A DNA stretch of 64,000 nt from Ancylomarina salipaludis (GCF_004122035.1 NZ_SAXA01000010.1:104338-168337); one strand, 5' to 3'. Counted from the stretch's first letter, positions 35,373 through 44,426 are shown. Numbers and translations: made by a program. The notes: a model not told the origin generated them from the letters alone.

Positions 35373-35520
35373 CCACCACGGTGGACTTGCTTACAGATTA
35401 TAAGATGAAGTTTTGCTCTGTAAGTTGCTCTCTAAATACTTTAGAAACGTTATTCAAAGTATTTCCTATTTGCTGAGTCACTCCCCTCGACAATGTTCGT
35501 TGTCAGCAATATTCCTAAGT
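35373..35520. other. Four consecutive hairpins in a gene-free region
   Basis: Perfect inverted repeats follow one another without nesting: CCACC/GGTGG (35373-35384), CTTACAGA/TCTGTAAG (35390-35424), AAATACTTT/AAAGTATTT (35434-35464) and ATTTGCTGA with TCAGCAAT (35468-35520). The last encloses a small ACAA/TTGT hairpin. The rest of 34937-35372 shows no gene and no clear signal. A structured RNA upstream of the 21-bp array is possible. Confidence 0.45.
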
Positions 35521-35567
35521 CTTATTTTATCGAAATGGATGCTGTTAAGCTGACTTTATCTGCTTGA

Positions 35568-35861
35568 TGCTTTTCAGAAAAAACAAAATGCAATTCAGAA
35601 AGAACTTTAAGCTTTGCAATGAGAACGAAATTGAATTCGAGAGTTGCTAAATGCTATTCGAAGAAAGCAAAATCAAATTCGAAAGGCATAAAAAGCAATT
35701 CGAAAGCAGCTAAATGCTTTTCAATAAGATGAAAATTCAATTCGAAAGCAACGAAATGCCTTTCGAAAAGAAGAAAATCAGATTCATTAACATCAAAATG
35801 ACTTTCGAAGCATGCAGAATAGAATTCAATGAGAACTAAATGGTTCTCAATAAATGCTAAA
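35568..35861 (+). repeat. 14-unit array of degenerate 21-bp repeats
   Basis: Fourteen units of exactly 21 bp follow each other with no indels. A rough consensus is TGCNATTCGAAAGNANCNAAA; TTCGAA or TTCAAT is at the same phase in most units. Read from ATG at 35567 the array gives heptads of the type [M/I/K]-x-F-E-x-x-K, for example MKIQFESNEMPFEKKK. TAA falls only at heptad position 7, each time followed at once by ATG, giving short frames 35567-35650, 35651-35713 and 35714-35839. It may be a decayed repeat-protein gene or a non-coding satellite. Confidence 0.8.
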
Positions 35862-36065
35862 TCTTTTGAAAAATAGCGGATACTTATAAACGGTTAAATG
35901 TACAGAATCTTCTGAATAAAAGACTTTTGTGGAAAATTAGAACACAATTTACATACATGAACAATCAATACAAATTAATTTTTTCTATTATGAATCAGCA
36001 GTGAGATTCAATCCCCCCAAGAGGTGTTTATTCTATAGAATTTTACTGCGCTAAAAAACTTAGTG

Positions 36066-36992
36066 ATGAATACGTATAACAATTTAAAGCTGGATTCTTA
36101 TGCGGAAACGAATAAGACGTTGACTGAGAATCAGTTTCGGTACGAAACCAATGTGACGACTAAAGCGCAAGCTGATAGGTTCGGAATTTCGTTAAGCAGG
36201 CTTTTGAGCCTGAGGGAAAAAATTGACCAACCCACAGTTTGGTTAACTGAGGTAAAGGCGGGTTTAAAAAAGATATTAATTAATAAGCTTTATCCTTTTT
36301 CAAATGCGCTGGTTTGCTTTGCCAATAGCAAACTGGATGTAAAAATGTTGGTTTTGGTGAATACATCAAAATCGAAATTGCAACGTGAAAAAGAAGTTGA
36401 TTTTATTGCATTTACCAATCAGTGTATTGAACTAGCTAAGGCAAACCTGACTGAACTGGCTGCCTTTTCAATTACCGAAAGCAGCCTTGCAGACCTGGAG
36501 TCCGTTTTTAATGCTTATACACAAAGCCGTTCGGATCAGATTCTGATGAAGAAAGATATGAAAGAAGCGCAAGAGAGTTTTACCGAGCTTATGAAAGAAA
36601 CCAATAGCCTATTGAATAAAGAGCTCGATCGCAGTATTGAAAACTTACGCGCGACCGAGCCTGAATTTGTCAATCATTATTTTGCGACACGACAAAAAGC
36701 CAAAGGTGTTCATTATTCTTACGATCTGATTGGCTATTTAACCGATCAGGCAACAAATCAACCTGTTTCATTAGGTTCTGTAAAGGTTGAAGGACTTGAT
36801 ATGGAGACTGAGATTACCAGTAAAGGGACCTTTAGATTTAAAACTTTCCCTGCGGGCGAGCAACGACTCATAATTGAGAACATCAACTATAAAACCCTTT
36901 ATGTCCCAATTAGGCGATATGCTTCGGAGAAAAGAAGACTGAATTTAAAAATGGAGGCTATTCCTTTAGAAATTCCTTTGCCAGTGGAATAA
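36066..36992 (+). CDS. Hypothetical protein with C-terminal beta-sandwich
   Basis: The protein has 308 residues from the ATG at 36066; a GTG at 36063 is directly in front. There is no signal peptide or membrane segment. Residues 1-200 are mainly helical and charged, with AEANKT-like starts, FGISLSRLLSLREKI, and DQILMKKDMKEAQESFTELMKETNSLLNKELDR that looks coiled-coil. From about 215 a carboxypeptidase-regulatory-like beta-sandwich is visible (YDLIGYLTDQATNQPVSLGSVKVEG, GTFRFKTFPAGEQRLIIENINYK). The second domain is usual in secreted Bacteroidota proteins, so its presence without a signal is odd. The family is not known to me. The 21-bp array lies 205 bp upstream. Confidence 0.65.
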   Translation: MNTYNNLKLDSYAETNKTLTENQFRYETNVTTKAQADRFGISLSRLLSLREKIDQPTVWLTEVKAGLKKILINKLYPFSNALVCFANSKLDVKMLVLVNTSKSKLQREKEVDFIAFTNQCIELAKANLTELAAFSITESSLADLESVFNAYTQSRSDQILMKKDMKEAQESFTELMKETNSLLNKELDRSIENLRATEPEFVNHYFATRQKAKGVHYSYDLIGYLTDQATNQPVSLGSVKVEGLDMETEITSKGTFRFKTFPAGEQRLIIENINYKTLYVPIRRYASEKRRLNLKMEAIPLEIPLPVE

Positions 36993-37057
36993 ATTTTAAG
37001 AAAAATCTGTTTGTTTTATTCAGAGTGGTGGTTTATTCTGATAAAATGAGCAGAACT

Positions 37058-37088
37058 AAGCTGTGGTAGGAGTGCCACAGCTTTTTTT
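37058..37088 (+). terminator. Rho-independent terminator
   Basis: AAGCTGTGG-taggagtg-CCACAGCTT with a perfect 9-bp stem and T tail. It ends the transcript of the 308-residue protein gene. Confidence 0.9.
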
Positions 37089-37230
37089 ATGGGAACTAAG
37101 CTTATCGCAGGATGGCAAAGTGCGTACGCACAAACTAGATGGATGGTTATATCTTCCTAAAGGACTATTCATAATTATATAGACCTATTCTATTTTATGT
37201 ATGGCTAATGTTTTACTTTAGCCTGATTTA

Positions 37231-37259
37231 TTGTTTGCTTTCTAATTTTCATAAATTTG
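37231..37259 (+). promoter_or_regulatory. Promoter of the AIPR gene
   Basis: TTG (37231-37233), an 18-bp spacer and TAAATTTG (37252-37259), a perfect TAnnTTTG match. It implies a leader of about 140 nt before the ATG at 37407. The rest of 37089-37406 shows no gene. Confidence 0.55.
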
Positions 37260-37406
37260 GTAGGCTTTATTATCTCTTAAAATAATAGAAGACCATAAAC
37301 CTGTACAATACATCTCTTGATTGGAAATATATGACAGGTTTTATGAATACATAAATAAGTTAGCTGTAATGTTAGTAACATCCACTAAATAATTGAAATT
37401 CATAAT

Positions 37407-39425
37407 ATGGCAAAAAATGATAAAATATTAATAGATGGAATAATAGATGATAGATTAGAGCTTAAAATTCCATCCGACAAAAGAGACGAAGTATTTGAGT
37501 TTTTTGTCTTTGAACAATTACTAAAAGACTATGATTTATCAAAAGATGAAATCAATTTTGGAATTGTCGATGGAAGAAATGATGGAGGAATAGATGGTTT
37601 CTATATTTTCATTAATGGCCACGCATTAACGGACACAGACAAATTTATTTGGCCTAAATCAGGTTCCATCCTTGAAATATGGATTATAACATGTAAACAT
37701 CATGATACATTTAAACAAGCTCCACTCGATAATTTAGTGGCAAGTCTTTCAGAACTCTTTGATTTATCTGTTGAAAACGAAAATTTGAAAGGAGATTATT
37801 CTGAAGAATTGTTACTTCAAAGGGATAACTTCAAAATAGCGTACAGAAAAACATCTTCCAAATTAACTAGCTTTAAATTAAGTTTTTATTATGCATCAAG
37901 AGGAAATACAGAAGAAATTGGTGAATCAATTATATCGAGGGCAAAGCAATTAGAACAAGTATCAACGGATTGTTTTGGTAACTGTTTGTCTAGTTTTTAT
38001 TTTTATGGTTCAACTGAGTTGATAGAACTATTTAGGAAAAAACCAAACTTCACACTTGAACTTCCTTTCTCTGACTATTTATCCAGTGGAGAAACATATA
38101 TTCTGCTCGCCAAACTAAAGGACTATTATCAATTTATTACTGACCAAAATAAACTTAGACGTTATCTATTTGATTCGAACGTTCGTGATTTTATGGGATT
38201 AAATAGGGTTAATGAAGATATCAGAAACACACTCCATAATGAGAACTCACCTGATTTTTGGTGGCTAAATAATGGGATTACAATATTAGCTACAAATGCT
38301 GTAATTATAGGAAAATCGATTCAAATTGAAGATATCCAAATTGTAAATGGACTTCAAACTTCTGAATCATTGCATAGATATTTCAGCGAAGGTGGACTTG
38401 ATAAAAATAATCGTTCAGTTTTAGTAAAAGTAATTGTTTCAAAAAATACAGAGAATCGTGATGAAATAATTAGAGCAACAAATAATCAAACAACTGTTGA
38501 GCTTGCTGCCCTACATGCGACTGATAAGATTCAACGGGATATTGAAGATGCTCTTAAACTAAATGATTTTTATTATGAAAGAAGAACAAATTTTTACAAA
38601 AATCAAGGTATTACGCCTGATAAAATTCTAACACCGCTTTACCTTGCTTCTGGTTTTGTTAATTTAATTCTCAAATCCCCGGAACAAGCAACAAATCTGA
38701 GAGCAAGATTTATGAGAAATGAAGAATCATATAATAAGGTTTTTTCCAATAAAACTGATTTGCAAGTTTGGCATAGAATTGCAACAATTCTTAAACAAAC
38801 AGATAAATTCATTGAAACGAAACGGCCAAATTCGAATAGTTCAAGTGAACATTTTTTGAAAAACAGGAGACATCTTCTAAGTTTTTTGGTTGTGAGTAGT
38901 TTAATTGGGGACTTTAACTTTAATGTAAATGACTTAGTCCGATTAGATTTGAACAAGCTTACATTAGATGAGTTTGAGAAGTCTTGGACACTTTTAATAT
39001 TAGAAATGCCTGTTCAATTTACTCGGTCAAAAATAAAAAAAGGCGTATTTATATCTCTTTGTAAAACTTTTAGCAATAAATATAATATTTCTGGTATTGA
39101 ACGTATTTCAAAAACATTTACAAATCCAGTACCACACAAAACCAATAGAAGGAGAAACTATAGACCTAAGACTGAATTAACAGAAGAATTTATTAATCAA
39201 GTTGAGATGTTGTTTCCAAAACAACCTTGGAAACCTGGAACTCATAAAGAAGTAGCTCTAAAATTGGATTGTAGTGAGAAAGATATTTACGCAGCAACAA
39301 ACATACTTATTGAGCAAGAAAGAATATATAGACAAAAAGATGGTGTCTTATTTGACAAAGGCGGTAATATCATTGAGATTGATAAAGAACGTGTAGATAT
39401 AAAGACTATGAAACTAAAAGAATAA
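37407..39425 (+). CDS. AIPR family protein (abortive infection phage resistance)
   Basis: The protein has 672 residues. The middle shows the AIPR core: YLFDSNVRDFMGLNRVNEDIRNTL, then SPDFWWLNNGITILATNAV, IQIVNGLQTSESLHRYF and IIRATNNQTTVELAAL. The N-terminal 200 residues have a PD-(D/E)XK-like pattern (GIVDGRNDGGIDGFYIF, then EIWIITCKHH), giving a possible nuclease head. AIPR proteins were named for abortive phage infection systems and also occur near restriction-modification loci. The gene is more A+T-rich than its neighbours and is followed by an attC-like palindrome, both signs of transfer. No methylase or other partner lies next to it. A lone defence gene or an acquired cassette is the best reading. 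Confidence 0.85.
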   Translation: MAKNDKILIDGIIDDRLELKIPSDKRDEVFEFFVFEQLLKDYDLSKDEINFGIVDGRNDGGIDGFYIFINGHALTDTDKFIWPKSGSILEIWIITCKHHDTFKQAPLDNLVASLSELFDLSVENENLKGDYSEELLLQRDNFKIAYRKTSSKLTSFKLSFYYASRGNTEEIGESIISRAKQLEQVSTDCFGNCLSSFYFYGSTELIELFRKKPNFTLELPFSDYLSSGETYILLAKLKDYYQFITDQNKLRRYLFDSNVRDFMGLNRVNEDIRNTLHNENSPDFWWLNNGITILATNAVIIGKSIQIEDIQIVNGLQTSESLHRYFSEGGLDKNNRSVLVKVIVSKNTENRDEIIRATNNQTTVELAALHATDKIQRDIEDALKLNDFYYERRTNFYKNQGITPDKILTPLYLASGFVNLILKSPEQATNLRARFMRNEESYNKVFSNKTDLQVWHRIATILKQTDKFIETKRPNSNSSSEHFLKNRRHLLSFLVVSSLIGDFNFNVNDLVRLDLNKLTLDEFEKSWTLLILEMPVQFTRSKIKKGVFISLCKTFSNKYNISGIERISKTFTNPVPHKTNRRRNYRPKTELTEEFINQVEMLFPKQPWKPGTHKEVALKLDCSEKDIYAATNILIEQERIYRQKDGVLFDKGGNIIEIDKERVDIKTMKLKE

Positions 39426-39432
39426 AACACTA

Positions 39433-39567
39433 CAGCTAACACGTGGTATAAGGCATGGCTGGGTTTGTGCGGATTCGACAAGTCGAATCTCGTCCTAACC
39501 TCAGTTTCGGTCGGACACTCAGACTCTCGTCTGACCGCCACGACCTCATACCACCACCGTTGTGCCA
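39433..39567. repeat. attC-like palindromic site after the AIPR gene
   Basis: Outer arms GTGGTATAAGG (39443-39453) and CCTCATACCAC (39544-39554) pair with one mismatch. They are flanked by CAGCTAACACG and CACCGTTGTGCC, which give partial pairing with unpaired bases. Inside are two more hairpins, GATTCGAC/GTCGAATC and CGGTCGGAC/GTCTGACCG. Similar GCTAAC...GTTGTGCC palindromes are common in Bacteroidota between accessory genes. The design resembles integron attC sites, but the R box does not fit the GTTRRRY consensus well. Confidence 0.5.
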
Positions 39568-39573
39568 ATAAAG

Positions 39574-41364
39574 ATGAATGATATGAATAATATAAATAAG
39601 GCAACAAAAATTCTTTTCATAATTTTACTATGTAATATTACTTTTTCAACTCATTTATTTTCTCAGAACAAGTACAAAAGAAAAATATCCATCACTGAAT
39701 GGATTGAGGAAATGGAGAAATGCAAAGACAAGGAATATGTATTAGAAGATACTGAAATTTTTTATGATGGAAGTAAAGATTCATTGTATTCTCCTTTGCT
39801 CCCCAGATTCATCAAGCCTTCAGATAAGGATAAAAAAAGAGAAAAAACAATATTTCCACCAATTAGAATTATAAATTGTAAACTACCGAATAACAAAACC
39901 TGTCAAGTCAGAAATATAATTTTTCAGAATAATATCACTTTTGTTAGATGTGAGGGAGCTGGTCAACTCATTTTTTATAATTGCACATTTAAGCGAGGGA
40001 TGGACTTTCTTCAGTCAAATTTGGGAACCTTACAATTTAGTTATTGCTCTATATTACAAAGAACTGTCGTTATTGAATTACAGATTAGTGTTCTTTCATT
40101 TAGTAATTGTTCACTATATACTGATCACAGTATTATACAAAAACGTTACGGATTTGAAAAAGAAAATCAATCTTATCAGTATTTATTCAGGATTAATCAG
40201 AATGAAAAAAAAATAAATGCATTTACTTTGTACGATTGCAAAATATTGCCCACTGAAGTGATGCCAATACTATATTTTAAAGGTGGGAAATATGATGTTA
40301 TTCAATTTCAAGGGATCGATTTTTCCAACAGTATTGTGGACTTTACAGCCTGTTCAGTAAAGGAAAATCTTATGGTTCGCAATTGTAAGTTTAAGCAGCC
40401 CTTTGGAATGTATCAGTTTAATTTTCCAAAAGACAATACCTCTTTTAATTGGAACCAAATAGATTCGGTAGGTCTTGGATTGTATGGGAATTATGCACAA
40501 GCACCCTACACCCATAAAACAGATACCTTAATTTCAAATGTTTACAATTTCAACGAACTAAACAGCTCCTATCGAAAGTTTTATTCGATGTATCGCACTC
40601 AGGGCGATATGGAATCGGCCAACGCTTGTTATAAACAGTTGAAAGACATGGAAACTGTGAAATATCACCATTTGTACCAACTTGATCGAAGTACCAATAC
40701 ATGGTTCAATTGGCGGTTTAACCAATTCCTAAAATATTTCTCTGAATATGGTACCAATCCGGTACAATCATTGATCATTTCAATGTGGGTCATTCTTATT
40801 TTCGCTGGGGTGTACTTCTTTTTTTACAGCGATTGGGATGGCATAAATCGAGCATTTTTAATTAAAAAGCATAGAACGATTATGCAATATTTCAGCTCGG
40901 AACAAAGATTGGAAGATTTTTATACCGAGAACTATATTGAAGATTTTAAGACTTTTTCGGAGTATAAAAATGAAATGAAAGAGAGCAAGGTTCTTGTCCC
41001 ATTGTTCATTGTTTTGCTCGGAAAGCCATTGTATTTGTTTTCAGTAATCAAATATAAAATTGTAAGCTTTATTTACCGAAGAACAGAGATACTTCAGGGG
41101 CGATGGATAGACCTGAAATCTGCACGTAAAGTGTTTGTAGGTGTTACAGTGGTTATATCTGTGTTAATTTACCTTATTTACCTTGGATTAATTCGTGCAC
41201 TTAATTCTGTAACACTAAGCATTAATTCTTTTTCAACACTTGGCTTTGGGGCAATACCTGTAAAGGGTGCATCACGATACATTACTATAATTGAAGGGTT
41301 TTTAGGCTGGTTTCTATTGAGTATTTTTAGTGTATCACTAATAAGTCAAATGTTACAGAATTAG
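39574..41364 (+). CDS. Beta-helix protein with C-terminal K+-channel-like pore
   Basis: The protein has 596 residues from the ATG at 39574; a GTG at 39562 and an ATG at 39583 are alternatives. It begins with a hydrophobic stretch ending in STHLFSQ, probably a signal peptide. Residues 60-330 have the repetitive short-strand pattern of a pentapeptide/right-handed beta-helix (VSFIRCEGAGQLIFYNCTFK-like and LSFSNCSLYTDHS). After a helical linker come hydrophobic segments near 410-430 and 525-545, and the pore element SFSTLGFGAIPVKG near the C-terminus, whose TLGFG matches the potassium selectivity filter TxGFG. A final helix follows. It is probably a two-TM ion channel with an extracytoplasmic beta-helix sensor. 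It lies after the attC-like site, so it may belong to the same accessory block. Confidence 0.75.
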   Translation: MNDMNNINKATKILFIILLCNITFSTHLFSQNKYKRKISITEWIEEMEKCKDKEYVLEDTEIFYDGSKDSLYSPLLPRFIKPSDKDKKREKTIFPPIRIINCKLPNNKTCQVRNIIFQNNITFVRCEGAGQLIFYNCTFKRGMDFLQSNLGTLQFSYCSILQRTVVIELQISVLSFSNCSLYTDHSIIQKRYGFEKENQSYQYLFRINQNEKKINAFTLYDCKILPTEVMPILYFKGGKYDVIQFQGIDFSNSIVDFTACSVKENLMVRNCKFKQPFGMYQFNFPKDNTSFNWNQIDSVGLGLYGNYAQAPYTHKTDTLISNVYNFNELNSSYRKFYSMYRTQGDMESANACYKQLKDMETVKYHHLYQLDRSTNTWFNWRFNQFLKYFSEYGTNPVQSLIISMWVILIFAGVYFFFYSDWDGINRAFLIKKHRTIMQYFSSEQRLEDFYTENYIEDFKTFSEYKNEMKESKVLVPLFIVLLGKPLYLFSVIKYKIVSFIYRRTEILQGRWIDLKSARKVFVGVTVVISVLIYLIYLGLIRALNSVTLSINSFSTLGFGAIPVKGASRYITIIEGFLGWFLLSIFSVSLISQMLQN

Positions 41365-41612
41365 AAAACGCTTATATGGCTTGAATAAAGAGTACATGTT
41401 GTTTGTAGTGGTTTTGTGAATTGTTGCTCGTAGTATGAATATCTCTTCTTTGATGCGCAATTTCATTGTGTTTCACAAATGCCTCAGAATATAATCGCGA
41501 ATCTAGGGGGATATTTTAAAGGCGAGGTATTCTCCCGATTAATAGGAAGGCTAGACCAGGTGTTGATAATTTGATTGAAAAAAAGATAATAGAACGATTA
41601 AATAATAGAGCC

Positions 41613-42062
41613 ATGAAAAATAGAATAATCTTCTTTTTGGTTTTGACCATTTTCACAATAACAGCATGTTCTTATGATGAAGAATGTGGTGCATGTTTTA
41701 CGCCTCCCAATTACTTTGCATTTAGTTTGGAGGATAAAAATACCGGAGAAAATCTCTTCACAAATGGTCGTTTTAATCCTGATGATATCGAAATTTTAGA
41801 TGTTTCAGATCGTCGTGTTGAATTTAATTTTATTGATGAGAATGACATTAATTTGATTGAGATATATACAATTGGCTGGCAAACTGAAATTGTGAATTAC
41901 AGAATAAACATAGCTTCTGAAAACATATTCAATTTATATGTGGATGCCGAAAGACTCAGTGAAGACTGTTGTTCATTTACCAGATATAATAAATTTGAAA
42001 TAGATAATGCTGAATACAGCCAGAATCCTGAGACGGGGATTTACTCTATTCTGCTTGAATAA
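41613..42062 (+). CDS. Small lipoprotein, unknown
   Basis: The protein has 149 residues from the ATG at 41613, because MKNRIIFFLVLTIFTITAC there gives a complete lipoprotein signal. The ORF itself opens at 41571. The mature domain has paired cysteines (EECGACF early, DCCSF late) and a beta-rich pattern. It is the first of three small genes on the same strand. No family is recognised. Confidence 0.6.
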   Translation: MKNRIIFFLVLTIFTITACSYDEECGACFTPPNYFAFSLEDKNTGENLFTNGRFNPDDIEILDVSDRRVEFNFIDENDINLIEIYTIGWQTEIVNYRINIASENIFNLYVDAERLSEDCCSFTRYNKFEIDNAEYSQNPETGIYSILLE

Positions 42063-42082
42063 AACATTAAAATAATTGAGAT

Positions 42083-42274
42083 ATGAGTAAAAGAAATACA
42101 ATAATTGTAGCATGCCTGTTAATTATATCGGCTGTATTAATCAGTATTTTAAAGGATGGTAGTCATGATCGTCTTGATATGGAACTTGTTGATTTCTATA
42201 ACGGCATGTTGTATGGGGCCGGATTTGGTATTTTAATAGTATCCTTGTTTAAAAAGAAGCCAAAGCAAGCTTAA
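42083..42274 (+). CDS. Small membrane protein, unknown
   Basis: A 63-residue protein. Two hydrophobic stretches, about 7-23 (IIVACLLIISAVLISIL) and 40-57 (GMLYGAGFGILIVSLF), are separated by an acidic loop (DGSHDRLDMELVDF). It ends KKKPKQA, which places the tail in the cytoplasm. It begins 20 bp after the lipoprotein gene and was probably co-transcribed with it. No family is recognised. Confidence 0.55.
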   Translation: MSKRNTIIVACLLIISAVLISILKDGSHDRLDMELVDFYNGMLYGAGFGILIVSLFKKKPKQA

Positions 42275-42301
42275 TTGTTTTGAAGGACATAAAAGATTGG
42301 T

Positions 42302-42511
42302 ATGAATAAGAAATTAAACTTTTGGTATTTTATTGTCTCCATAATCATATTGATTGTGATGCGAGGGCTTGAACTCTATTCGTTGATAAAGATTGATATC
42401 AATATCTATTATGTCATCATTGGGACATCAATAGCCGCATTGGGCAATTATGTGGTGATTTTAATACAAAAACGAAATGTGAATCGTAAAACGAATAATC
42501 TTCTTAAATAG
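42302..42511 (+). CDS. Small membrane protein, unknown
   Basis: A 69-residue protein with hydrophobic stretches at about 8-24 (WYFIVSIIILIVMRGLE) and 33-54 (NIYYVIIGTSIAALGNYVVILI), joined by a short loop and ending in a basic tail. It follows the previous small gene by 27 bp. Its loop and length resemble that gene only loosely, so they are not obvious duplicates. The DUF559-type repeat begins 20 bp downstream. Confidence 0.5.
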   Translation: MNKKLNFWYFIVSIIILIVMRGLELYSLIKIDINIYYVIIGTSIAALGNYVVILIQKRNVNRKTNNLLK

Positions 42512-42531
42512 TCATTGGAGTTTAAAATTGA

Positions 42532-42706
42532 ACCACCTCTCCCGAACAAGTTCGGGTACTCCTCCTTGTAAAGGAGGAGAAAGACCTGTCTTTATAATGA
42601 AATTGTAGAGTTGATTGTCTTTGCTTGGGAATCAAGAGGAGAAAGGATTTGGAACGGTTAATCAGTTTCCCCTCCCGCAGAGGAGGGGTGCCAAGCTCTG
42701 CTTGGC
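42532..42706 (+). repeat. Fourth DUF559-type palindrome pair, without a nuclease gene
   Basis: Right-end block: ACCACCTC, hairpin CCCGAA-caag-TTCGGG (42541-42556) and CTCCTCCTT-gta-AAGGAGGAG (42559-42579). Then an 89-bp spacer and the left-end block CCCCTCC/GGAGGGG (42669-42688) with GCCAAGC-tct-GCTTGGC (42690-42706). This is the same right-then-left order as between the cassettes at 684-1810, but no DUF559 fragment is seen here. Confidence 0.85.
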
Positions 42707-42839
42707 GGCGTGGTGTTGGAGTTGATTATTTTCGCTCGGGAACCAAGAGGATAGAATAGTAGTCAGAATTTAAAGAATACGATTCAATAATAAAATGTAA
42801 ACCTGTCGGTTGGTACAGGTAGAACAAGGAAACAAAAAC

Positions 42840-44264
42840 ATGAAACAACTGCTTATTTTTATAACATTAGTCCTGAGCTTTTCAATTTCGAGCCTGGCAT
42901 TAACAAAAAAGGAACCTGCAAAATGGGAGGGCGCCTTAATCGTTCAAGGTTTTGAGCTGAAGTTAATTTTCAAACTCCATCAGGATACTTGTCTGCTTGA
43001 TGTGCCCATGCAAGGACTGAAGGATTACGCATCTTCTGAATGCATGATTGAGGGCGATAGCATTCGGATTTCTTTTTCCGGCATGCTTCAGGCTCAGTTT
43101 ATTGGCGAATATCAGGGGGATACCTTAATTGATGGGAATTGGCTGCAATCGGGTCAAAGTTTTCCTTTGAAACTGAGAAAGAAAATCGAACTAAAAAGAC
43201 CTCAGAATCCTCAAGGACCTCTAACTTATAAGCAAGAGGCGGTTTCTTATTTCAATTTTGATAGAAGTATACAATTCGGAGGGACGCTGACGATTCCTGA
43301 AAAAGGAACTAAACATCCCGTTGCCATTTTGATTACGGGTAGCGGACAGCAGGATAGGGATGAATCTATAATGGGACATAAACCTTTTTTAGTGATTGCC
43401 GATTACCTGACCCGACAAGGGATTGCTGTATTGCGAGTAGATGATAGGGGTATGGGGTCAAGTACGGGTCAAGAGACATTGAAACATGCGACATCCTATG
43501 ATTTTGCTTTGGATGTGGTTGCGGGGATTAAATACCTGCAAAGCAGAGCTGATATTGATCCTCAGAATATCGGTTTGATTGGTCACAGCGAAGGCGGTCT
43601 GATTGCGTCTATTATTGGATCGAAACGGAACGATTTGGCCTTTATTGTCTCCCTGGCAGGTGTGGGTGTATCGGGCAATCGAATCATCAGTTCACAAATA
43701 AAGAAATCCTTAACCCGCAGTCTGCCTAATGTCACTGTCGATAGTATCATTTCTTTTGAGAAGAGAGCCTTGAATATTATCATGCACGAAGAAGATGACA
43801 GACGGGCTGAGGTCAGTATTACTCAGGCCTTAATCGGTCCCTGGATAGCAAATCAGGATGCTGCTGTAAAAGAATATTTTGGTATGAAGACAGTAGATGG
43901 TTTTGAAACCATTGATACGAAGCCTGCATTAGCGCGTTATAAGATGATGATGATCCCCTGGTTTCGCTATTTTATTGCTTATAAGCCATCAGAATATCTG
44001 CCCAAGGTGAAAGCTCCCTTCTTAGTTCTTAATGGTGAAAAGGATACCCAGGTTTTAGCCGATTTAAACTTGAATGGTTTTAAACGCATCTTTAATGCTA
44101 GCGGAAAAACTAATTACAAAATCAAATCTTACCCAAATCTCAATCATTTTTTTCAGCATTGCCATACCGGATATCTCGACGAGGTTGAGTCAATTGAAGA
44201 AACAATTTCCGAAGAGGTTTTGAATGATATGTCGGTTTGGATAAAAGAGCAGATACAGAATTAA
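42840..44264 (+). CDS. Secreted alpha/beta hydrolase
   Basis: The protein has 474 residues from the ATG at 42840, which gives the signal peptide MKQLLIFITLVLSFSISSLA. Residues 25-135 are a beta-rich N-terminal domain. The hydrolase core begins near 145, with GTLTIPEKGTKHPVAILITGSGQQDRDE (oxyanion region). The nucleophile elbow is GLIGHSEGG (Ser near 250), and the DGRADIDP and NLNHFF blocks near the C-terminus give Asp and His of the triad. It matches the S33-type alpha/beta hydrolases with an N-terminal lipocalin-like domain common in Bacteroidota. The likely site is the periplasm. An ester or peptide-like substrate is probable, but not specified. Confidence 0.85.
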   Translation: MKQLLIFITLVLSFSISSLALTKKEPAKWEGALIVQGFELKLIFKLHQDTCLLDVPMQGLKDYASSECMIEGDSIRISFSGMLQAQFIGEYQGDTLIDGNWLQSGQSFPLKLRKKIELKRPQNPQGPLTYKQEAVSYFNFDRSIQFGGTLTIPEKGTKHPVAILITGSGQQDRDESIMGHKPFLVIADYLTRQGIAVLRVDDRGMGSSTGQETLKHATSYDFALDVVAGIKYLQSRADIDPQNIGLIGHSEGGLIASIIGSKRNDLAFIVSLAGVGVSGNRIISSQIKKSLTRSLPNVTVDSIISFEKRALNIIMHEEDDRRAEVSITQALIGPWIANQDAAVKEYFGMKTVDGFETIDTKPALARYKMMMIPWFRYFIAYKPSEYLPKVKAPFLVLNGEKDTQVLADLNLNGFKRIFNASGKTNYKIKSYPNLNHFFQHCHTGYLDEVESIEETISEEVLNDMSVWIKEQIQN

Positions 44265-44396
44265 GATGGAGTTGCTGATGGACTTGTTTGATCTGTATGC
44301 TTTAAATTAAAAAGTATCTGTGTAAAAAGAATCTGCTTTCTCAATGATTTTTAAAATCATGGAAATATAATTCCTCTTTGCGATAAAATAGAATAA

Positions 44397-44426
44397 AGGT
44401 GTGGTCTTAGGGCTGCACCTTTTTTT
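44397..44426 (+). terminator. Rho-independent terminator after the hydrolase
   Basis: AGGTGTGG-tcttaggg-CTGCACCT followed by six further T. It belongs to the shared terminator family. Confidence 0.88.

Noticed and set aside
35568..35861. 21-bp array as a CRISPR
   Set aside because: Units follow each other directly, with no unique spacers between identical repeats, and there are no cas genes. The array is a tandem repeat.
39433..39567. Classical integron cassette site
   Set aside because: The R boxes do not fit the GTTRRRY consensus well and no integrase is in the window. It is reported only as attC-like.
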